This document shows positions 16,101-22,885 of a stretch of 32,497 nucleotides of DNA, in pieces (position 1 is the stretch's first letter; the number at the start of each line of letters is the position of its first letter). A program made the translations under genes and the position numbers. This DNA is from Glycocaulis profundi. GTDB taxonomy: Bacteria; Pseudomonadota; Alphaproteobacteria; Caulobacterales; Maricaulaceae. The notes under the pieces were generated by a model. It worked only from the letters and a program-made list of their open reading frames with translations, searched no databases and was not told where the DNA came from. The stretch lies in the NCBI GenBank assembly GCA_007050995.1, contig VJOU01000027.1, positions 1 to 32,497 on the forward strand, read 5' to 3'.

Positions 16101-16844
16101 TCAGACGGCCGGCTCGCCTGTCTGACGCGCGCCCTCTTCGGGGTCGAACATGGCAACGCCGCTGAGCGACGAACTGGCGGGCGTCTCCTCCTGCAGGACG
16201 TCCCAGTGTTCAGCGAGCCTGCCGTTCTCGATCCGGAAAATGTCCACCACGACCTGAGGAGTCTCGGCCCAGCCGCGGATGCGGCCATGGATGGCGACAT
16301 GGTCGCCCTCGGCCACGATCAGGCCGGGCTCGTAGTGAACGTCCTTCGACATGCCCGAGACGATGGCCTGAAGCGCGTCGCGCCCCGGAGGAATGAGAGG
16401 GTTGTGCTGGATGTAATCGCGCAGGTAGAGGCGCTCCACCGCCGACGCGTCGTACCGCTGGAACAGCGACGTCATCGCGTCGAGCACCAGCACCTTGTTG
16501 CGCTGGGGACGATCGTCGCTGGTCAGTGCTGAGGGCCGGGTGACGACGATCGGCCCGGTCATGCGGATGAACTGTCCGTCCGGCAGGGTCGCGAAGGAGT
16601 GCACGATACCGCGGTCATAGTCCTGAATATTGACGACCGTCGCCCCGTCCCGCTCCTGCCAGCTGACCGCGAACAGGCCGGCGCCGAGCGGATGAACCTC
16701 GATGTCCACCGTCTCGGTGCGGGCGAAGGGCCCCTCCTTGATCTGGAACGTCAACTGAGTGTCCGACAGGAGCGTCAGGCTCACTTTGAAGTTCGGGTAG
16801 GTCACGTCCATTTCCTGGCCTACGGGGAAACGCTGGATAGACAT
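16101..16844 (-). CDS. Two-domain protein: MoaF-like N-terminus plus SnoaL/NTF2-like C-terminus
   Basis: The 247-residue protein appears to join two small beta-rich folds. Residues about 8-100 resemble MoaF-like lipocalin-type domains (MDVTYPNFKVSLTLLS, VSWQERDGATVV, DGQFIRMTG). Residues about 118-225 are a SnoaL-like NTF2 fold (LFQRYDASAVERLYLRDYIQHNP, DIFRIENGRLAEHWDVLQE), as in polyketide cyclases and many small-molecule-binding proteins. No catalytic residues can be named with certainty. AAGGAAC precedes the ATG. It sits in an operon with an isochorismatase-family hydrolase and a luciferase-like monooxygenase, suggesting metabolism of a small organic molecule. The MoaF assignment is weaker than the SnoaL one. 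Confidence 0.75.
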   Translation of the reverse strand: MSIQRFPVGQEMDVTYPNFKVSLTLLSDTQLTFQIKEGPFARTETVDIEVHPLGAGLFAVSWQERDGATVVNIQDYDRGIVHSFATLPDGQFIRMTGPIVVTRPSALTSDDRPQRNKVLVLDAMTSLFQRYDASAVERLYLRDYIQHNPLIPPGRDALQAIVSGMSKDVHYEPGLIVAEGDHVAIHGRIRGWAETPQVVVDIFRIENGRLAEHWDVLQEETPASSSLSGVAMFDPEEGARQTGEPAV

Positions 16845-16964
16845 CGCGATGGTTCCTTCTGTCAGATCTTCGTAGGGCGGCCTGCATCGCGGGCTCCAGG
16901 GGTGGCGAGAACCCGTCGATTGTCACGCCGGGTCAGCTGGCCGAATCCCGCCATCCGCCGCGTG

Positions 16965-17627
16965 TCAGACGCCGACGCCCGGCCCGGTCGGCGCCGGCGT
17001 GTTCAGGAGTTGCTGCTCCCACAGATAGGCGATGCCGCTGCCGGCCAGATGCTGGAGGACCACCTCGTTCAGCGCCGCGGCGGTTTCAGCGCGCGCCCAG
17101 TCGCGCTGCCACTCCGATACCAGCGCCACCCAGGTCATCATGTTGATGCCGGCGGCGATCATGCGCTGGATAGCCACCTGATGGCCCTCGAGCGAGACAG
17201 CGCCGGACGCGTCGGTGATGACGGTCACGTCCCAGCCCTCGCCCGCAGCCTGTATCGCCGGCATTGCGACACAGATTTCGGTCCACAGACCCGCGATGAT
17301 CAGCTGCTTGCGCCCGGTCGCCTTGACCGCGTCGACAACTTTGGGATCCTGCCAGGTGTTGATCAGGGTGCGGTCGATCACCTCCTGGTCCGGGAAAACA
17401 TCCGTGATCTGGGGGAAGATGCGCCCGCCGCGATCCTCGACCACGCTGGTCAGGATCGTCGGCACACCAAAGACCTTCGCGGCCTTCGCCAGTGCCGTTG
17501 AATTGTTCACCACCATATGCGGATCGTGGCTGTTCAGGTTCGCAAGCTGATAGGGCTGGTGATCGATCATCACCAAAACCGAATCCTCCGGACGGAGAAG
17601 TGATGACAGTCCGTTTCTGAAATTCAT
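16965..17627 (-). CDS. Isochorismatase-family hydrolase (YcaC-like), paralogue 1
   Basis: The 220-residue protein has the cysteine-hydrolase fold with Asp22 (VMIDHQPYQ) and nucleophile Cys119 (GLWTEICVAMPA). It has the long C-terminus typical of YcaC-like members, ending with a Trp-rich stretch (WALVSEWQRDWARAE). YcaC-like proteins are hydrolases of unknown natural substrate. AGAGGTG is the ribosome binding site. It is first in a minus-strand operon with the MoaF/SnoaL, luciferase-like and SDR genes. A clear paralogue is at 19843, sharing DHQP, GLWT and the ELQRDWGR-like ending. Confidence 0.88.
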   Translation of the reverse strand: MNFRNGLSSLLRPEDSVLVMIDHQPYQLANLNSHDPHMVVNNSTALAKAAKVFGVPTILTSVVEDRGGRIFPQITDVFPDQEVIDRTLINTWQDPKVVDAVKATGRKQLIIAGLWTEICVAMPAIQAAGEGWDVTVITDASGAVSLEGHQVAIQRMIAAGINMMTWVALVSEWQRDWARAETAAALNEVVLQHLAGSGIAYLWEQQLLNTPAPTGPGVGV

Positions 17628-17986
17628 GACGACACCTCTACTGTGATTAAATGACTCTGCTTTCTGGAGGCGAGCTCCGAATTCAGATCGTCTTCAGACA
17701 GTATCGCCACGTCTGGAACCGGCTCGATAGCGCCCTCCGGCGACAAGCTGTGTCGCGAAAAGAGCAACGTGCCCTGGCCGTCCGGATCCAGAACTCTCCA
17801 GCCATCGCCGAGCACGGCGCGCAGTCGCCCGCGCGCGCCGGGGGCATCGCTCTCTCCAGTGTTCCGGAAACCGCGACACAGCACCCTGAGCGCCGGGACT
17901 ATTGATGCGCGGGGCGGAGGCATAGATCGGATGCCCGGGCTCAAGCGCGATGGCTTGACGCCCCTTGCATGAAAGGCGAGTCTGAG
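17628..17986. other. Divergent intergenic region with repeat copy 2
   Basis: No gene is convincingly supported between the minus-strand isochorismatase gene and the plus-strand azoreductase gene. A less GC-rich patch (about 17635-17660, with ATTAAATGACT) probably carries the minus-strand promoter, and the repeat at 17748-17881 takes up most of the rest. Confidence 0.5.
17748..17881. repeat. Dispersed repeat bounded by CTGTGTCGCG inverted ends, copy 2
   Basis: CTGTGTCGCG (17748-17757) is matched exactly by CGCGACACAG (17872-17881). The left end continues AAAAGAGCAACG and then GGATCC, like the right end of copy 1. The right end, read inward, continues GGTTTCCGGAACACTGG and then GATGCCC, like the left end of copy 1. 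So this copy appears inverted relative to the one at 6517-6620 and is 30 nt longer in its middle. Confidence 0.55.
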
Positions 17987-18613
17987 ATGAACATCCTGGC
18001 CATCAACAGCAGCGTGTCCGGTGACGCATCGGTTTCACGCGCTCTTGTCGCGGAAGCCGTCCAGCATCTGCTGGAGGCGAATCCGGACGCCGCGCTCACC
18101 TACCGTGATCTCGGAGACGATCCGATCGCGCATCTCACCTCCGCCACCGTGTCAGGCGTCAGAGCCGTGGCGGAGACGCCGGAGGAGTTCGGCACGAAGG
18201 CCCTTTCTGATGAGCTGATCGAGGAGCTGCGTGCGGCCGACATCCTCGTGATCGGCGCCCCCATGTACAATTTCAGCATCCCGACCTCGCTGCGCGCGTG
18301 GTTCGATCACGTTCTGCGGCCACGCGTGACCTTCGCCTATGGCGCGGAGGGTCCGGAGGGACTGCTGCCGGGCAAACGGGCGCTGGTGATCGAGCCGCGT
18401 GGCGGCCTGTACTCGGAGGGTCCGAACGCGGTGATCGACTTTCAGGAACCCTATCTGAAACAGCTGCTCGGGTTCATCGGGATCACCGACGTCACCTTCG
18501 TCCGCGCCGAGAGGCTGGGCTATGGGGACGAGGCGCGCGCGGCCGCGCTGGAGATCGCGCGGTCCCAGATCGCCGACGTCGCGCCCCGGATTGCCGGGAC
18601 GGCCCGCCCGTGA
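17987..18613 (+). CDS. azoR: FMN-dependent NADH:quinone oxidoreductase/azoreductase (AzoR type)
   Basis: The 208-residue protein is a flavodoxin-like AzoR. The phosphate loop for FMN is NSSVSGDASVSR near the start, the PMYNFSIPTSLRAWFDHVLR block binds the isoalloxazine, and VTFAYG and EPRGGLYSEG follow. AzoR enzymes reduce quinones by two electrons, avoiding semiquinones, and reduce azo dyes using NADH. It is cytosolic and homodimeric in the family. The ATG at 17987 is chosen because the protein then starts MNILAINSS, as expected, with AAGGCGAG upstream; an ATG at 17969 would add six unlikely residues. It is convergent with the LysR gene, 16 nt away. Confidence 0.92.
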   Translation: MNILAINSSVSGDASVSRALVAEAVQHLLEANPDAALTYRDLGDDPIAHLTSATVSGVRAVAETPEEFGTKALSDELIEELRAADILVIGAPMYNFSIPTSLRAWFDHVLRPRVTFAYGAEGPEGLLPGKRALVIEPRGGLYSEGPNAVIDFQEPYLKQLLGFIGITDVTFVRAERLGYGDEARAAALEIARSQIADVAPRIAGTARP

Positions 18614-18629
18614 CACCGCCCCATGCGTC

Positions 18630-19523
18630 TCAGCCGGGGGTCCCGGCGAACTCCGGCGCTTTCGCGAAACATTCGATGAGCATTTCTGTCAGAACCCTGA
18701 CCTTCCGGGAGGGACTCTGACCGGGAGGCCTGATGACGAAAATTCCTGCTTCGCGGGGCGGGTAGCGCCTCATGACGGGCACGAGCGCGCCCGAGGCCAG
18801 GTGTTCATGGGTCAGACCGTCAGGAAGATAAGCGATGCCGAGCGAGGCCAGCGCCGCAGAGACCAGCGCCGTCCCATTGTCAGCCTTGAACCGGCCCGTC
18901 GGGTGGACAGACACGATCTCGTTGCCGTCCATGAAATGCCACGTCTCCGTGCCTTGCATGAGAGCTTCATGGGCGGCGATATCGGCCGGCGTCTCCGGCG
19001 CCCCGTGTTCCTCGACATACTCCGGGGTCGCGACGAGCTTGCCGTAGACTGGCCCGACGCGTCTCGCGATCAGGTTGGAATCCGGCAGGGTGCCGACCCG
19101 GATGGCGCAGTCGAACCCTTCTGAAATGATATCCACGAAGCGGTCGCGGTAAGCGACGTGGATGTGAAGGTTCGGATGGCGACGGGCCATGTCCGCGAAC
19201 ACCGGCGCGAAATGAGTCGGTCCGAAGGAGAGTGGCGCGGAGATGCGCAGCCGGCCGCGCAGCTCCCCGGCCGGCAGGATCGTCTCCCTGGCGGCGTCCA
19301 TCTCGGCGCAGACCCTGGCTGCGTGTTCCCGGAAGGTGGCGCCCGCTTCGGTCAGCGCGGCTCCGCGTGTGGACCGCGCGAGCAGCAGCACGCCGAGTTC
19401 CGATTCAATCCGGGCGAGCCTGCGGCTGACGATGGACTTGGAAATCCCCAGCCGCACCGCGGCTGCGGAAACGCCGCCCGCATCAGCGACTTCGACGAAC
19501 GTGCGCAGTTCTTCGATATCCAA
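18630..19523 (-). CDS. LysR-type transcriptional regulator
   Basis: The 297-residue protein has an N-terminal winged helix-turn-helix (about 2-60: IEELRTFVEVADAGG, RLGISKSIVSRRLARIE) and a co-inducer-binding domain from about 90. It probably begins at TTG (19523-19521), because GGGGAA lies 7 nt upstream and the protein then starts with the standard LysR N-terminus. A GTG at 19568 would add 15 residues but lacks a ribosome binding site. It belongs to the subgroup with RLRISAPLSFGPTHFAP, which often controls oxidoreductase or electrophile-response genes. It is divergent from the isochorismatase/amidohydrolase/DoxX/MFS operon, its most likely target, and convergent with azoR. Confidence 0.92.
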   Translation of the reverse strand: MDIEELRTFVEVADAGGVSAAAVRLGISKSIVSRRLARIESELGVLLLARSTRGAALTEAGATFREHAARVCAEMDAARETILPAGELRGRLRISAPLSFGPTHFAPVFADMARRHPNLHIHVAYRDRFVDIISEGFDCAIRVGTLPDSNLIARRVGPVYGKLVATPEYVEEHGAPETPADIAAHEALMQGTETWHFMDGNEIVSVHPTGRFKADNGTALVSAALASLGIAYLPDGLTHEHLASGALVPVMRRYPPREAGIFVIRPPGQSPSRKVRVLTEMLIECFAKAPEFAGTPG

Positions 19524-19842
19524 AGCTGCGTTCCCCGTCTTGCAACGCAGTTTCCCGCCTGAGCGCACTATCGCAGCTAATGCGGCAACGGCAATAGTTT
19601 ATTCCAGACACACCCCTTCGTGACTGCCCGCGTCTGTCATGAAACTGCCTCACATCAGAGTCCGCCGGAGAACGCGAGCTCAACTCCTCCGCCATGGAAG
19701 TATAGTTTTACAGGTTAATTTTACCGGACTTCGCCCGTGTCCAGCACTCCGTTAGCCGCAAATGACTGTCATTGTGCGCGGGGAGTGATGCAGTCGCTGA
19801 AGATGTTTTCGATCCGCCCCTTCAATCCTGAGGACTCCTCTC
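19524..19842. promoter_or_regulatory. LysR/isochorismatase divergent control region
   Basis: These 319 bases hold no supported gene. AATGACTGTCATT (19761-19773) is a perfect 6+6 bp palindrome with one central base and a candidate operator. An AT-rich stretch at 19695-19725 contains TTTTAC twice (19706-19711 and 19719-19724, 13 bp apart), and this spacing of little more than one helical turn could place two protein contacts on one face. A GAGGA ribosome binding site precedes the ATG at 19843. Confidence 0.5.
19761..19773. promoter_or_regulatory. Perfect palindrome, candidate operator
   Basis: AATGAC-T-GTCATT is an exact inverted repeat 70 nt before the isochorismatase start, in the control region shared with the LysR gene. 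LysR boxes have the form T-N11-A, often within such dyads, but no match to a named operator can be claimed. Confidence 0.4.
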
Positions 19843-20499
19843 ATGACCAAGATGACGACGACGCCGGCCCCTTCGCTGCTCACGCCGGAAAACCACACGC
19901 TGGTGATGATCGACCATCAGCCTCAGATGGCCTTCGCCACGCGTTCCATCGACATCTCTCTGCTCCGGACGAACAGCGCCCTCGTCGCCGAGTCCGGAGC
20001 CGGTTTCAACGTGCCGACCATCCTGACGACCGTGGCTGAGAAATCGTTCTCAGGACCGATCTTCGAAGAGATCAGCCGGGCCTATCCGGGCGTGACAGCC
20101 ATCGACCGGTCGATCATGAACGCCTTCGAGGATCAGGCGGTGGTCGACGCGGTCAACGCGATCGGCAGGAACAGGCTGGTGCTGGCGGGGCTGTGGACCT
20201 CGGTCTGCATCGTCGGTCCGGCGCTCACCGCGCTGGCGCAGGACTTCGACGTGCACGTGCTCGCGGACGCCTGCGGCGACGTCACCGATGAAGCGCATGA
20301 CCGGGCCATGGACCGGATGGTTCAGGCCGGCGCGGTGCCGATGACGTCGCTTCAATACCTGCTGGAGCTGCAGCGGGACTGGGGGCGCGGTGAAACCTAC
20401 GAGCTGACGGGCGGCATCGCGAAGGCCCATGCGGGCGGCTACGGCCTCGGCATGATCTACGCCAAGACGATGTTCGGCGCCCAGGAAGGGGCCCAGTGA
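19843..20499 (+). CDS. Isochorismatase-family hydrolase (YcaC-like), paralogue 2
   Basis: The 218-residue protein has Asp24 (VMIDHQPQMAF) and nucleophile Cys122 (GLWTSVCIVGPA), with the same extended C-terminus as the paralogue at 16965 (LLELQRDWGRGETYELTGG). Hydrolysis of a C-N or related bond in a small molecule is expected; the substrate is unknown. A GAGGA site precedes the ATG. It leads the plus-strand run of amidohydrolase, DoxX and MFS genes and is divergent from the LysR gene. A 12-bp hairpin separates it from the amidohydrolase gene. Confidence 0.88.
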   Translation: MTKMTTTPAPSLLTPENHTLVMIDHQPQMAFATRSIDISLLRTNSALVAESGAGFNVPTILTTVAEKSFSGPIFEEISRAYPGVTAIDRSIMNAFEDQAVVDAVNAIGRNRLVLAGLWTSVCIVGPALTALAQDFDVHVLADACGDVTDEAHDRAMDRMVQAGAVPMTSLQYLLELQRDWGRGETYELTGGIAKAHAGGYGLGMIYAKTMFGAQEGAQ

Positions 20500-20506
20500 C
20501 CTGAAA

Positions 20507-20534
20507 CTGGCGGCGCTCTCAGGAGCGCCGCCAG
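20507..20534 (+). terminator. Hairpin between the isochorismatase and amidohydrolase genes
   Basis: CTGGCGGCGCTC (20507-20518) and GAGCGCCGCCAG (20523-20534) form a perfect 12 bp stem with loop TCAG, a few bases before the GGAGA ribosome binding site of the next gene. There is no T-run. It may stabilise the 3' end of the upstream message or partly terminate, rather than split the operon fully. Confidence 0.5.
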
Positions 20535-20548
20535 ACCTGGAGACGGCC

Positions 20549-22501
20549 ATGCCCGGAACGACACGCCGTTCCACACTCGCCGGAAGCGCTGCTCTGGCCC
20601 TCACTGCCATGACCAAAGGATGCGCCACCATGTCCGCCGACGCGGCTCCCGCCGACACGATCCTGGTCAATGGCCGGTTCACGACCCTCGACCGGGCCAT
20701 GCCGGCGCCGGAGGCGGTCGCCATCCGGAACGACCGGTTCCTGGCCACGGGCAGCGAAGCGGACATGCGCGCGCTGGCGGGACCGGATACCCGGATCATC
20801 GATCTTGGCGAACGCCGCGCCATTCCCGGCCTCATCGACAGCCACATGCACATCATCCGCGGCGGGTTGAACTACACGCTGGAACTGCGCTGGGACGGCG
20901 TGCGATCGCTGTCGGATGGGATGGCGATGCTCAAGCGCCAGGCCGAGATGACGCCGCCGGCTCAGTGGCTGCGGATCGTCGGCGGCTTCACCAGACACCA
21001 GTTCGCCGAAAAGCGTCTGCCGACGCTGGACGAGCTCAACCGCGCCGCGCCCGACACGCCGGTCTTCATCCTGCATCTGTATGACCGCGCCCTTCTGAAC
21101 CGGGCCGCGCTGCGCGCTGTGGGGTATGACCGGAACACGCCCAACCCGCCCGGCGGCGAGATCCAGCGCGATGGCAATGGCGACCCGACCGGCCTGCTTC
21201 TCGCCAAGCCCAACGCCCTGATCCTCTACTCCACCCTAGCGGCAGGTCCCAAGCTGCCGCCGGACCAGCAGCTCAACTCGACCCGGCATTTCATGCGGGA
21301 AATGAACCGGCTCGGCGTGACCGGCGTGATCGATGCGGGAGGCGGTTTCCAGAATTACCCCGATGATTACGAAATCATCCAGAAACTTCACGACGATGGG
21401 CACCTCACCCTGCGCATCGCCTACAATCTTTTCACCCAGAAAAGCGGCGAGGAGCTGGAAGACTTCACCCGCTGGGGCCAGATGGTGCGCCCCGGAGAAG
21501 GCGATGACAGCCTGCGCATGAACGGCGCGGGAGAGATGCTCGTCTTCTCAGCCGCCGATTTCGAGAACTTCCAGGAGCCGCGGCCGGACATGCCGCCGGG
21601 CATGGAAGGCGATCTTGAAGCGGTCGTGCGCAAGCTGGTGGAGAACCGCTGGCCCTGGCGGCTGCACGCCACCTATGACGAAACCATCTCCCGTGCACTC
21701 GACGTGTTTGAAGCCGTCGACCGGGACATGCCCTTCGAGGGTCTGCACTGGTTCTTCGATCATGCCGAAACGATCAGCGACCGGAACATAGACCGGGTCG
21801 CGGCCCTGGGCGGCGGCATCGCGATCCAGCACCGGATGATGTTTCAGGCGGAAGATTTCACCGAGCGCTACGGCGCCGATGCGGCCGCGCGGACGCCGCC
21901 GGTCCGGCGCATTCTCGAGGCCGGCGTTCCGCTCGGCGCTGGAACGGACGCCACGCGCGTCGCCAGCTACAATCCGTGGGTTTCGCTCTCCTGGCTGGTG
22001 ACGGGGCGCTCGCTCGGCGGGCTCAGATTCTACCCGCCCCAGAACCGGGTCACCCGGGACGAAGCGCTCAGGCTCTGGACCGAGGCCAACACCTGGTTCT
22101 CCAGTGAAACCGGGAAAAAGGGACAGATCGTCCCGGGGCAGCTGGCGGACCTCGCCGTGCTGGACCGGGACTATTTCTCCGTTCCCGAAGACGAAATTCA
22201 GGACATCGAAGCCGTGATGACGATCCTGGGCGGCGAGGTCGTCTACGGGGCGGATGAGTTTTCCCCCCTCGCGCCGCCCCCTGTTCCGGTGCTGCCCGAC
22301 TGGAGCCCGGTCGCCACGTTCGGCGGCTATCAAAAGCGCTCCGGGACACGGGTCGAACGCGCGGCCGCGGCGAGCTGCGGATGCGCTTCGGCGTGCGGCG
22401 TGCACGGCCACGACCACGCGAGCGCCTGGGCGTCCGCGCCCCCCGTCTCCGATCAGAAATCCTTCTGGGGCGCGCTCGGCTGCCTGTGCTGGGCGGTTTA
22501 G
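20549..22501 (+). CDS. YtcJ-like metal-dependent amidohydrolase with export signal and Cys/His-rich C-terminus
   Basis: The 650-residue protein belongs to the amidohydrolase 3/YtcJ group. The metal site begins with His99 and His101 (GLIDSHMHII). Later come AIQHRMM and AGTDATR, with the catalytic-type Asp, and GQLADLAVLDRDYF near the end. The N-terminus TTRRSTLAGSAALALTA has a twin-arginine and a hydrophobic core, followed by GCATMS, which could be a lipobox; it is probably exported. The last 46 residues carry Cys610, 612, 616, His619, 621, 623 and Cys645, 647, a putative extra metal site. GGAGA lies 5 nt before the ATG. Its stop is 3 nt before the DoxX start. The substrate is unknown. Confidence 0.87.
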   Translation: MPGTTRRSTLAGSAALALTAMTKGCATMSADAAPADTILVNGRFTTLDRAMPAPEAVAIRNDRFLATGSEADMRALAGPDTRIIDLGERRAIPGLIDSHMHIIRGGLNYTLELRWDGVRSLSDGMAMLKRQAEMTPPAQWLRIVGGFTRHQFAEKRLPTLDELNRAAPDTPVFILHLYDRALLNRAALRAVGYDRNTPNPPGGEIQRDGNGDPTGLLLAKPNALILYSTLAAGPKLPPDQQLNSTRHFMREMNRLGVTGVIDAGGGFQNYPDDYEIIQKLHDDGHLTLRIAYNLFTQKSGEELEDFTRWGQMVRPGEGDDSLRMNGAGEMLVFSAADFENFQEPRPDMPPGMEGDLEAVVRKLVENRWPWRLHATYDETISRALDVFEAVDRDMPFEGLHWFFDHAETISDRNIDRVAALGGGIAIQHRMMFQAEDFTERYGADAAARTPPVRRILEAGVPLGAGTDATRVASYNPWVSLSWLVTGRSLGGLRFYPPQNRVTRDEALRLWTEANTWFSSETGKKGQIVPGQLADLAVLDRDYFSVPEDEIQDIEAVMTILGGEVVYGADEFSPLAPPPVPVLPDWSPVATFGGYQKRSGTRVERAAAASCGCASACGVHGHDHASAWASAPPVSDQKSFWGALGCLCWAV

Positions 22502-22504
22502 GCG

Positions 22505-22885
22505 ATGGAGCCGTGGATGGAACTCGTGGCGCGGACCTGTCTAGCATCTCCCTTCCTGGTGAGCGCCATCGACAAGACGCTGAGACCCGAAGCGGCCCGC
22601 GCTGAAATCCGCGCCCTTGCGATCCCAGGCGGGTTCCGGCCGCCCATCACCGCAATCCACCTGTCCGTTCTCGCGTTGCAGTGTGCTGGCGGCCTCCTCC
22701 TGCTCCACCCCCTCGCCGCGCCGCTCGGCGCGTTGATCCTGCTCCTCTTTCTTCTGCCAGCCACCCTGATCGCCCACCCCTTCTGGAGCGTGCCTGCGCA
22801 GGCGCGCCCGGCGAAGCGGGATCATTTCTTGGCCAACATCGCCATAGCCGGCGGTTTGGTCCTTGTCGCTTCCGGAGCCCTGTGA
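22505..22885 (+). CDS. DoxX-family membrane protein
   Basis: The 126-residue protein has four predicted membrane segments and the DoxX pattern: LVARTCLASPFLVSAIDKTL at the start, LQCAGGLLLLHPLAAPLGALILLLF in the middle and KRDHFLANIAIAGGLVLV at the end (these are typical family blocks). DoxX proteins are linked to thiol/quinone redox or oxidative stress defence. MhqP, encoded in the hydroquinone-response operon of Bacillus subtilis, is one of them. It begins 3 nt after the amidohydrolase stop, and its own stop overlaps the MFS start by one base (TGATG), so all three are probably translated as a unit. Confidence 0.85.
   Translation: MEPWMELVARTCLASPFLVSAIDKTLRPEAARAEIRALAIPGGFRPPITAIHLSVLALQCAGGLLLLHPLAAPLGALILLLFLLPATLIAHPFWSVPAQARPAKRDHFLANIAIAGGLVLVASGAL

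Noticed and set aside
17624-17944. A 106-codon minus-strand frame overlapping the isochorismatase start by 4 nt (ATGA)
   Set aside because: The overlap looks like coupling, but most of the frame is formed by the dispersed repeat. It has no family-like sequence, and the isochorismatase gene has its own AGAGGTG site within it.
22681-22884. Upstream extension of the MFS gene into the DoxX gene
   Set aside because: The extra 68 residues are Pro/Ala/Arg-rich and lie over the DoxX coding sequence in another frame; the ATG overlapping the DoxX stop gives a standard MFS N-terminus.
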